From: Hanleya hanleyi
Taxonomy: Eukaryota; Mollusca; Polyplacophora; Lepidopleurida; Hanleyidae
DNA: 64,000 bases
Direction of reading: 5' to 3'
Assembly (NCBI GenBank): GCA_036873755.1
Contig: JAVTVY010037077.1
Coordinates: forward strand, 1-64,000
Both the position numbers and the translations under genes were made by a program. Below are positions 11,576-21,489 of the stretch, piece by piece (the stretch's first letter is position 1; every line of letters starts with the position of its first letter). Below the pieces are notes generated by a model. The model was not told where the DNA came from. It did no database searches and saw only the letters and a program-made list of their open reading frames with translations.

Positions 11576-14500
11576 ATGGTCAAGATGGCGGCGGAGGAGG
11601 AACAGGACATACATGTAGATGGTGTTGACTTGGCAATCAAGGATGGTGTTACTATGACAACCATGTCAGATGAGATAAACAGGCTGGATCTGAGACAAAA
11701 TATGATTAACAGATTGTCACTGACAGATGCACATTTTAAATACCAGCAGAGGGGTGAACCTGACCTTACACAAGCTGAGAAGTTCGACATTGCGACCAAG
11801 ATTTTAGAGAAAAACCCAGCTACTTTCTTGTCCAGATATGGCAGCTTTCTCATCGACGAGGATTTAAAATATTTCATGGATTTAAAAGGGAACTATGAAG
11901 TGGACTTTTATCTGGCTGAAATATGCAAAAGGCTAAATCCCTCCAAAAACAAAGTAACGGTGAAGAACAGACGCTATGAGGCAATGAAACAGCTGTTGAC
12001 AGAAGGGGAGTATTTCAGTGATGAAGAAATGAAGTGGCGAGACCCGTACTTGTATGAACAAATGATCGGACAATATCTGACAGAGGACGAACTGCAGAAA
12101 AAAGTGGATAAATCAGATTTACGTTTTTCTACCATTTTACTGAAGCATTTAGACCAGCAGCAAGAGAATAATTTGTACAGTACACTGAAGGACACCGAGG
12201 TTCGTTGTTTATTCGTTCTAATATATTTTATGGATTAGGGGAAATAACTCTTATGAAGTTGTGCAGTCAAAAATTTGGTGGTTATCTCCCTTGTTATTTT
12301 CTTCCTTTGAAGATGAGGTTTTAAACCACCCTGGTCACAAATGTCAGCCCAACTCTGAAGAAGGAATCTGATCTTTCTTCCCTCTATTACCAATATTAAC
12401 GTGTTTTACCATAGGAAAAAATATATTTTCAAGCCAGTGACATGTGTAGATTTAGAGACAATGATTCGATAATATTTTGTGAAACATAAGCAGTGACTGT
12501 GATCTTAGGGTTAGAGGGATATATATTTTAGGAATTAGCAATCAAATCCTGTAATATTACTTTGCCAGTCTTCAGATTTAATGTGAAATTGTTAGTCACA
12601 CCTTTTACAACATAGGGTAAATCCCCTCATAATTAAATCACAGGAAATTGAAATTTCCATCATAAACTCAGCCAGCGATCAAAATTATTAGAACAGGAAG
12701 TTGAAAAATTCATTGTTTCTTTCTTATTTTAATGATTTTGGAGGGCGATCAAATGTATTGAAACGACTGATCCAGTTTGGGGCACAGAACTGAAAATGAT
12801 TGAATTTGAATAGGTTGATTGAATTATTAGTGTATTTACTGTAACATAGTGGACAGTCTCTCTTATCAATGTTGTGCTTGTTCAACATGTCACGTGTTAT
12901 AATTGTCAGGAGGGTCAGGAAGAAGAGGAAGAGAGTGAGGAGGAGGAGGAGGAGGAGGAGAAGGAGGTAGTTCTTTACCAGAGAACTAATTGTCCAACAA
13001 CAGTAACTTGTACGGCTATTAAAGGTGGTGTTACTTGCTGTCATTGTTTTGTTCGTCTGCCCATCCGTTCAGGCCCTGTGGGGCTCCCGGGGTTCACCTG
13101 GGATGTCGTTGTGCATACCCCAGGTCATGTTAAAAATAGTCTTCAGCTTCTCAGAAAGGGTGACTAACTGGGGCACCTGTAAGGTTCCTGGGTGTGAAAA
13201 GGAATAGGACCCCACCCATGGAGTTCCTGGGTGTGAAAAGGAATAGGACCCAAACTTTGTGATATGACTGAAATATAGTTGGAAGCAACCTTAAATCATA
13301 TTCTCTCACTCATCCCATTTGTTCAGGCTTGTGATTGTTAAGCTTTTGTTTTGGGGCATTGTCATCATCATGTATGTCTGTACGTCCGTTCACCTCTGAT
13401 TTCGCATTACCACTATATGTCAAGAATGACTATGCCTAGGAATACCAAATTCACATCACACATGCATATGGTCGCAGAGCAGAAGCCTTTTTGAAAATCA
13501 GCAAGATTGATCCATATTCTCCCAGGTCACCAGCCAAACTGTGTCAATTTACACAGTTGCTTGTTACCATAATATCTCATGAGTGACTATGCCTAGGAGC
13601 ACTAAACTTACTTCACACATGTACATGGTCTTAAAGCAGAAGCCTATCAATCTCAGTGAAACTGACCTATTTTTTTCTGGGTCATTTGTCCATTCATCAG
13701 TGGCTACTTATTACTACCATATTTCAAGTATGATAAGGCCTAGGCTTACTGAACTTATAGTGGACACACATCAGATCACGAAGTACATCCAAAATTATCC
13801 TTGGGGTATTGTCATCATGTATGTATTCCCGTTCATCCATCTCTATTTTCTCATTATCTCAAGAATAAATATGCCTGGGTACCAAACTTACATCACACAT
13901 TCTTGTGGTCCCGAAATTGAAGCCTATCAAAAATAGGTTTCACTGGTTTCAGTTGTAAATATTCATCTTCTATTTTACTGACGAACCTAGAATTAATGTA
14001 AAAAGTTAAGATATTGTGTTGATTGATTTTATTTCTCTCTTGATCAGACTCAGGGTCAGAATTGGCCATGGAAGACACCATTGAACAGACAATATCTGAT
14101 GAAGACAAGCACCTACTGAGAGAGGAATTTTTATGTATAATGCAGGAGAGATTTATGAGTGGACAGGATAAACAATTTGATTACAGGTATGTACTCTACA
14201 GCCTCTAATAATTCAATCACAGCAAGTGAAATTTCCACCATAAAATCAGGGGTGATCAGATTTACCAGAATAGCAAGTCAACAAAATGGCCCAGAATCTG
14301 AGAGATAATCCATTATTTATTTATTGATTTTGGAGGGTGAGCAAATTTATTAGGACTTTATTGAATTTTGTCAACAAACTGGAGCTGATTGAATTTGAAT
14401 AGGGTTATTGAGTTATTAGAGAAATTACTGTCATGTTGAAAACTGATGAGTTGTACTTCACTATATCGAACTACGTATTACTATTATTCAGTATTAAAAG

Positions 14501-16017
14501 GGCATATTTTATGATTTATTGTATTTGGACAGAATATTGCAAAATGACCAAAATTGAAGGTACAAAGTTGTTTTATGGTGGTATTCCCATGATTGTGCTT
14601 CAAAGTTTCCCAGCTTGTGCGATATTTGATGTTAGATGTCTACGTATACCTTCAATAAATTTTTAAAATTAATAAATATAACAAATTAATTTCCAAAGTG
14701 ATTTTATGTATTTTTTCCTCGTTTTTGACTCAAATAAAACCATTCCCATTATTGTCAAGCCGAACAATACCTGAGTTAAGTTTTGAATATTCTATCTTAC
14801 CCCAATGTCTATGCCATAGAAAAAGAGTAAAGTTGGGAATTGAAATGTTCAACATGTTTGATTCAGAAGCTTCTCAAAAATACCCTCTACTATTCTACAA
14901 GTTGATTAATTCCTAGAAGTGGACCAACCATTGGAATGCATACACTTTTGAATACCTAAATCTTTCCAATGAGGGAGGAAATTCTTTCTTCCCACCAAAA
15001 ACATCTTTTTCAACAAGTTACCAAAGCTCAACTCCTGCCACCAAAATCTATTGTGCCAGGCTATACAATACAGTCAGAGACAATGGTCAAAATTATCACC
15101 AAAATTCATCTTTCACCCACAAGATTATCTCCCCCTGATATATGTTTGACACACATGCTTGGTTGCTTTAAGGCAAGGGAGACTACTAGTAGTATGGGTT
15201 CAACGAGCTTCAGTCTCAACCAGGACGAGGGAGGCAATCATTGAAATTTCAGATTGGTCTTGCGCTAAAAAAATGCTGTGGGCGGGAGATTGACTTTTGG
15301 AGATAATTTTGACCCATTGTCACTGACTGTATTAAAAACACGGCACTGAATATTCTGGTGGAAGGGAAATTGCATTGAGCTTTGGAGAGTGGCTGAAAAA
15401 TCAGTTTTTGGCATGAAAATTGAATTTCTTTCCTCAAAGTCCACTTAAGAAGTAATGAAAAATGATGTTTAGCCTGTTTTTGAGAAGCTTCTGATTCAAC
15501 CGTGTTGAATTCCCAATTCCCAATTTTACTCTTTTGCTGTCATAGAGATCAGGGTATGGTCAATGGTAGAAAATTGAAAACTGTAGTAACTGAGATGGGA
15601 ATGACTTTATTTGAGTCAAAGATGAGAGAGGAAAGTTTAGGGGAAAAATTGATTTCAAAAATAAAATTATTGTATTTATTAATTTTCATAATTTACATTG
15701 TATTTAAAATATACATGGGCATCTACCATCATTGTCCCACATGCCAGGCAACTGTGTTGAATTTGCCTGGAATCCTTGGAATTAGTGCTTCAGCCATAAA
15801 AACATTCCAAAAGTGCACCATTATTTCTGTCTGGTATTAATGATGTGATCAGGCCATTCCAAGTTAATCTTGTATCTGTTGTTTCCATTGACCCAGTAAG
15901 GTGGATGGTAATATAGAATATGACTCTCTGAAGATCCTAGAACAAGATGAAGAGGAGAAGTACTTTGATAGAGATGACACGGAATCCATGGATGCTGACA
16001 TCATTGGAACTCTGTAA
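11576..16017 (+). CDS. CCDC97: CCDC97 orthologue, 4 coding exons
   Basis: Exons: 11576-12199, 12910-13024, 14048-14186, 15897-16017; with these joins the coding length is 999 nt (332 aa), close to vertebrate CCDC97. The family is a conserved eukaryotic DUF2052-type protein linked to the spliceosome (SF3b) in proteomic work. Exon 1 holds the conserved core: RGEPDLTQAEKF, NPATFLSRYGSFL, VDFYLAEI, VKNRRYEAM and EGEYFSDEEMKWRDPYLYEQ followed by IGQYLTEDEL. Exon 2 carries a run of glutamates, as in relatives. Exon 3 has LLREEF, MQERFMSGQD and FDY; exon 4 has KVDGNIEYDSL, then DEEEKYFD and an acidic tail. Two in-frame ATGs lie at 11576 and 11585; the second (AAGATGGCGG) has the better context and gives an MAAEEE start, so 329 aa is possible. 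The exon 2 donor is chosen for phase: the nearer one at 12966 would put exon 3 out of frame. No transit signals; nuclear role inferred from family. Confidence 0.88.
12600..12860. repeat. Intronic repeat, copy 1 (pairs with 14205-14430)
   Basis: Intron 1 of CCDC97 contains AATTTCCATCATAAA, then a GATTTTGGAGGGCGA segment and TGAATTTGAATAGG. The same words in the same order recur in intron 3 at 14205-14430 with substitutions, so both introns carry a copy of one dispersed repeat. Confidence 0.65.
13190..13935. repeat. Degenerate tandem repeats in CCDC97 intron 2
   Basis: A ~36-bp exact duplication (GTTCCTGGGTGTGAAAAGGA) lies at 13188-13250. From about 13420 a ~150-bp unit recurs three to four times, marked by ATGCCTAGG, ACCAAACTTACATCACACAT and GCAGAAGCCT. 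ORFs here are coincidental. Confidence 0.6.
14650..15730. repeat. ~1.07-kb foldback (inverted) repeat in CCDC97 intron 3
   Basis: Two arms of roughly 500 bp face each other around a centre near 15200-15245. Matching pieces include AGTAAAGTTGGGAATTGAA (about 14825) against its near-complement at about 15515-15535, GATTCAGAAGCTTCTCAAAAA (14860-14880) against TTTTTGAGAAGCTTCTGATTC (15478-15498), and ATACAGTCAGAGACAATGG (15068) against CCATTGTCACTGACTGTAT (15312). Order is reversed throughout, as expected for an inverted duplication. Several indels separate the arms. Either a long-TIR element or a local inverted duplication; no transposase seen. Confidence 0.8.
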
Positions 16018-16409
16018 GGGAGAACATCTAATTAATGAACCAGTCTTACTGTGGGTTCAACACCGACTTTGACGACCATTGGATGAATCACCTTGCCACC
16101 TAAAGAGTTTCAATCCTAATTTTAATCCATACCTGAAGTTTGAATGTTTGAGGATAACACTGGGACCACTATCAGTTACACCTATTTTGTACAGTCTTTT
16201 GTTTACTATGGACATTGTCCGTCTCACATTTTAGAACATCTAGTAGACAAAATCGTATGTCCATTTCATCCTCCTTATCCATGTAAATCATATTAGTTAC
16301 ATTTACCGATAATATTTTATAATCTTCAAACCATGCTAGCAGTCATACTTGATTATTAAGGTTATTATCAACCTTGTTTGAATGCACAGTGATGTCCTCT
16401 GCTCTCTTC

Positions 16410-16415
16410 AATAAA
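16410..16415 (+). terminator. CCDC97 poly(A) signal
   Basis: AATAAA about 395 nt after the CCDC97 stop codon, the first canonical hexamer I find on this strand after the stop. It would give a 3'UTR of roughly 0.4 kb. Confidence 0.5.
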
Positions 16416-16429
16416 GGAACGGTTATCCA

Positions 16430-19312
16430 TGAATCGTCTTATCTAGTTGTCAGTTCCCAACTTGTGACTTGGCTAATGTAAATGCCACCAAAGTTCAAGG
16501 CAGGATATTTATCTGCAGTAATAAATATCACACGGAACCCATTATCAATTTATGTCTGTCTTGCGGGAATTGTTGCTAAATGTTAACTATTCTCTTGATT
16601 TGATTGAAGTTGTCTCCAGATCTGTTGATTCAGAGGTCCATACATGTAACACTGATTAAATTCTAAATTCTCAATTATTTTGCATGAATTGAGCGCCTAA
16701 CTTTTCAGTTTGATCTGCGACCGAAATACTTAAAGATGTAATCAGCTTCAAATTTGAAGAAATATTTCAACTCTCATCTGCGCTGTTTTCGGCACTGAAT
16801 CATGCTAAGGAATCATAGTTCTCATATTCCACAACAGTGAGGTCAATATACAAAGGAAGCAAGAATATCAGTCAGAGAAATTTGAAAATTTCCCTCCGCT
16901 TCAACGAACTTCAGTCTCGCCATAGCATGCACAATCACAAAATCTACTAATTCAACACTACTGTGTTTCTCAAAGAATAGACATAGTGCTGTCTAATTTT
17001 CTCAAATTAAATCAATTTCTCCATTCCCGATAAAAAAAGCCCAATCCGTGATGCAAAATAACTTTAAATTTCTTAATTTCTTTCCGTAAAAGCTTTTATA
17101 GAACCAAATGGCTTTTATAAAAAAAAAAAATAAAGCCCGCCCTCAAACAATAAAAGAATCGGACAAATCATTCTGATCTCCAATCAGCTGTTGTCTTGTT
17201 AACATTATGTTATCATGGGATAAAGACAACGTTATTCTCTCAAAACTACAGTAGATGGTTGTGAGATACCTTTCAATTTTAAAACTGAGATAGAGCGCAA
17301 CAACACCGAAATATAGTAAAATTTGAATCTTGCTTTATTTCTTGAAGAAATAAAAATAACATCCACAACCATTGAATTATATACAGCCATTCGTTTTTCT
17401 ACTTAGAGGCGAATGTATGGACGAAAATGTAAATTGAATATTGTGCGGTTTGACCGCCTTGTCAAGGATTACAGGAATGCATATCAGGAATTTCAGGAGG
17501 AGACCAGACATCAAAAACACGAGACTAACTGGTGCTGCCTCACACAGGACGTGTGCTTGATATCAACAACGACAATACAGTTAACCCTAGATTATTAAGA
17601 CGGAATCATAGGGTTGTCAAATAGTGGTAAGTGGGACGGTATGAAGATATATATATATATGAGGCGATGACATGGGCGACTGAGGAGAGAATTGAGAACA
17701 ATGATGGGTAAATGGTAATGCGATGGTTCTGGATATTGAAGATATAACTTCCTGAGAGCATATCTTTATCATCTGCGCGAACCCAGTCAAATCAGATCTC
17801 AAGAGATTTGCCTGGGCATGTTTATCCCGTATATACAAGTACAGTGGGCGGTCGCCTTTTCCCTTGAGTAGTGGTTTTGAATAGTTATGTTGATACTTTA
17901 TCTTGATGTCGATAGACGAGCAACTGAAATATTGTTTGACAACCTTACGACAGTATCAAAGCCATTCTTCAGTGCGCTCGATGTCCTTTTCTCGCACATT
18001 GATTTAAATTGCCAATTTCTGTTGAGCTCGCAAAGGATAAAGTCATGGGTGCTTCTGATTGGTTGAAGGTCCGTACTGATAACAGGCACCAAGAATGTCC
18101 GAATAGGCCTTCTATCTGACGAAATGTAACAGGACACCTGCAATTGGGCTTTGCCAATTTTTAAGAGTTATCGAGATCAGCGGATAGATCGAACCTTGCG
18201 AAAGGGTACAGACTTACTTGTGGATTTGAAATCACCAGTATTTCCCTCCAACAATGATTATTTCTCAATTCTTGTTTTACTTTTACGCCACCCATGTCAA
18301 GGACCCCTGCTTCTGTGGCTGATGATGCATATATTATGATAAACAGGTTTACGAGTATCAAACGTTATAATAATATTCCATATACTTATTTAAACGGTTT
18401 ACAAGGCCTCCGGGGTATGTGCTGCAGCTTACAATGATGCCAACAATATATATATATACATATACAAATAATCACGTGAAGAAATGAGCACTTCGTTAAT
18501 TAATCCACGTATGCCATGTGGATTATACCATTACACCCGCAATACGAATTCAGTACTAACCCACCGTGTATGAAACTGTTTGGAAAACGTTCAAACTAAC
18601 ACGATGTTGTATATCCATGGTGGCGGATAATTGTGTGATAATTTCTTATCGCGCATAATTTCTTGATAGTTATTCCCAAATTTGTGTTATGAGTTGTGGA
18701 GTTGTGGAATAATTGCACATAGAAAATAGATGGACATTTTCTGATGATTTTCTTTTTCACATGCTCAGTTAAAATTGGCCTATTCTCTCAAAAGAGAGGT
18801 AATTTCGATAAAACGCTAAAAGTTCGCACTCGTCTCTAAAGATGGAAATGTAAATCAACTGTTACCCTATCAGAATTATTTACAATTCTTATTACAATAA
18901 AAACAATCCTAGTATAAAATGTAAAACAGCTGAAGCGGTGTTAAATTTCCGTAGTAAATATACAAATATAGCTGCTTCTGAATAGCCTGAATAATAAATT
19001 CATCTTAAGAATTGAATACTAGCAGAATAAATATACCATTCATGTCAATATCAGAAATTAATGTCCTTTTTAAGATAAACACTGTACATTAGAAACTCCG
19101 ATCAAATAACAGAGATATTCACCAACAAACTAAGAATGTTTGCATGAAAATTGCATACTACTGCGAATCTAAATCGCTAACAGTCGCCAACAAATAGATC
19201 ACAACCTAGAAACGCTTTCTAGAAATGACAAATCCAGTAAAGCTGTACCTTGTATGTAATAATGTCGAATAGAATCGGTTTCCAATTATATAATGCTGAA
19301 ATATTCGGTTGA
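16430..19312. other. Intergenic, no gene seen
   Basis: AT-rich sequence between the CCDC97 poly(A) site and the inverted duplication. Short ORFs of 60-80 codons occur on both strands without recognisable domains. TA-dinucleotide tracts at about 17648 and 18450. Confidence 0.4.
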
Positions 19313-19419
19313 CCAATGCGGGACTTGCACAACACACGGTTCCGGCCTCGGCCGCTAGGAACACCTTTGTCTTTATTTCCGTTTTATCCCACTTCTATCG
19401 TCTGCTAGGCACAGCTGAG
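19313..19419 (+). repeat. Left arm of a ~105-bp inverted duplication
   Basis: About 90% identical in reverse orientation to 19987-20101. Shared blocks include CGGCCTCGGCCGCTAGGA, CCTTTGTCTTTATTTCC and TTTTATCCCACTTCT. The arms enclose about 570 bp containing the possible first exon at 19541. Confidence 0.85.
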
Positions 19420-19540
19420 TAGGCTGGCCGATCGTTTCGTTTGGACGCGTAGCGGGCGATAACTCTCCGTAATAACCACCGCCCAGCCGCCAGGATTGCG
19501 GCGAACGACATTTTCGGTTTATCGAGAAGAAGCAGCCGAC

Positions 19541-19585
19541 ATGGAAACAGATGTGAAAATAGCAGCTACTGCGTGTTTGCTTTTG
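19541..19585 (+). CDS. Possible first coding exon (low confidence)
   Basis: After a CpG-rich stretch (19320-19540), ATGGAAACAGATGTG opens a frame reading METDVKIAATACLLL, then a GTATGT donor-like sequence. The hydrophobic end could be the start of a signal peptide. No following exon could be recognised on this strand, and the next gene runs the opposite way, so this may be a stray or transposed fragment. Confidence 0.25.
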
Positions 19586-19986
19586 GGTATGTGGTTGATT
19601 TATATGATTTTAAGTTCAATACTTGAAATAATCGATAGAAACCTGTCATAGTTTATTCGATTGTGCCGCCATATTCGTTAGCAATGGTGAAAGACATCGA
19701 ATATAAAACCGACACGCGGGATGATTGAAATAGTATAAACGTTTCCGTTCCGGGTCGTTTATATTTTGGAAACATTCAAGGAATTCCGTAGGTAAGCAAA
19801 CCCTATATCGCGAGATATCATGCAGGTAGTTGTCATTCGAACTCCGCTAAAGTTAATAAATACCATGACGTCGGCATTAGCTGACAATGGGTTTAAATGT
19901 GTATTCATGCCAGCATGCTGTACATGAGAGCTCCAGTCGTTCGATCTCAGCGGGAATGGAGCTTTCAAAGCCGCCCTGAAAGACCA

Positions 19987-20101
19987 GCTCAGTGCCTAGC
20001 AGACGACAGAAGTGGGATAAAATGGAAATAAAGACAAAGGCGATCCTAGCGGCCGAGGCCGAAACCGTGTATTGTGCAAGTCCTGCATGGGTTGCCATCA
20101 T
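19987..20101 (-). repeat. Right arm of the inverted duplication
   Basis: Reverse copy of 19313-19419 with about ten substitutions. It lies 0.4 kb beyond the stop codon of the UNC5C-like gene. Confidence 0.85.
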
Positions 20102-20529
20102 TGAAGCTGAGGAATACGAAATAATGGACACTCATCTATAGATTCGAAAGTCATTTAAAGGAGTTGATCCCTTCCGCTGTCGTCTACACAGCCAGAATAA
20201 TTGTATTAGCCAACACCAATAAAGGGTGTTGAGGGATACACAGTGTAGGCTTTCATTCAAAACCTTTAATGGTGTTGTTGTGAACACTGATATTTGTTGT
20301 TATTGAGCAATAACTCCCTGGCTGTGTATATGAGAGTTTGAAACTTAATTCCAGCGTTTCCACACCAATATGATTACGACACTCTGATATCAGCTTGACA
20401 AGGACTTCCTATCCCGTTTCAACAAAACAAGACTGTACATTGGGCTAGTATGATGTGATGATATTCAGCACAAATCCAAACAGTATTGAGCAAATTGTGA
20501 ATAAATACCGTTGGTGTAAGGGTTATAGT

Positions 20530-21489
20530 TTATATATGGCTGTGTCTCTGTAGATCAGACGGTTCGCTCTCTACAGGAGAGGCTATATCGCTACCAATAC
20601 CGCTGTCATTCCGCCCAGCCTTGCCACCGTTCCCCTTCACTAGCACTTGTTTGGGTCGCATAATGTTCGACTGAGGAGTGCCACTAATAGTGTATGGTCC
20701 ACTCTCTGGACGTGACCGATTTTGAGAAGAGACATAGTGACCCGGATTCTCAGGGGCACTGGCATATTGTCCACCTGGAGTGTTGCCGTAAAAACTTCTT
20801 CCTTCAAAATCTTCTTTAGATTTTATTCCTCCAATGGCACCATTTGCCATTGGCTGGTTTGATATCACTGGTCTGCGACTCTGAATCTGACCTGGTTGAC
20901 TTATTCCAAAAGTTAAACGTCGTCTCGATCCGTTGGGATTCTGCAAGGTGTTCACTTCCTCCTGTATTGTTCCAAGTTCTTCTCTGCTCTGTGACAGTTT
21001 CACGAGTTCAGCATGCTTTGCAAAATGGGACTTGCTGCCTTTTTCCCGATGGGGGCTGGTAGTATCGACTCCAGTAGGTTGTTTTAACAACGTCAGTCTC
21101 TGTTTCCATTTATTACAATAATCAGCAGCCACTTGAAAGCCAGTTCTGTCCAACATTGCAGACAGCTGTCCACATGCCTCGCCTACTGATATCTTCTTAG
21201 ATATCAATTTCGCCTCGATGAAGTCTAAAACGACATAACATGGTGTCATATTCTTTCCCACAACGTAGGTTTCAATCCATTTGGCCTTGTTTCTGGGAAT
21301 TTGAGCTTCGTCTGCTAAAAGGTGCCATTCGCTAGACCTGGAATTCTCCACCTGGGTGCATATATCCAGTTTCATGCTCTTTGGAAAGAATACGTTTGGA
21401 CTGTATCTAGCCAGTGTTGTACCTCCTAGAAACTCGACCACGTCTCTGTGTGTTAGGGCGCAAGAGCCGGGTGAACATTCTGCTGATAG
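20530..21489 (-). CDS. UNC5C-like exon 6: death domain and C-terminal tail
   Basis: 319 codons plus stop. Acceptor TTCTTTAAAG at 21490. Death-domain signature: FFPKSMKLDICTQVEN, EWHLLADEAQI, YVVLDFIEAK, then GEACGQLSAMLDRTG. The tail after about residue 800 is Ser/Pro/Gly/Asn-rich, has a coiled-coil-like LVKLSQSREELGTIQEEVN stretch and ends in basic and serine-rich motifs (RNDSGIGSDI). This tail is absent from the UNC5 proteins I know. Confidence 0.85.
   Translation of the reverse strand, partial: LSAECSPGSCALTHRDVVEFLGGTTLARYSPNVFFPKSMKLDICTQVENSRSSEWHLLADEAQIPRNKAKWIETYVVGKNMTPCYVVLDFIEAKLISKKISVGEACGQLSAMLDRTGFQVAADYCNKWKQRLTLLKQPTGVDTTSPHREKGSKSHFAKHAELVKLSQSREELGTIQEEVNTLQNPNGSRRRLTFGISQPGQIQSRRPVISNQPMANGAIGGIKSKEDFEGRSFYGNTPGGQYASAPENPGHYVSSQNRSRPESGPYTISGTPQSNIMRPKQVLVKGNGGKAGRNDSGIGSDIASPVESEPSDLQRHSHI

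Noticed and set aside
11539..11877. Minus-strand ORF of 112 codons
   Set aside because: Antisense shadow of CCDC97 exon 1.
17413..17598. 61-codon ORF as an exon
   Set aside because: No homology recognised and no convincing splice sites on both sides.
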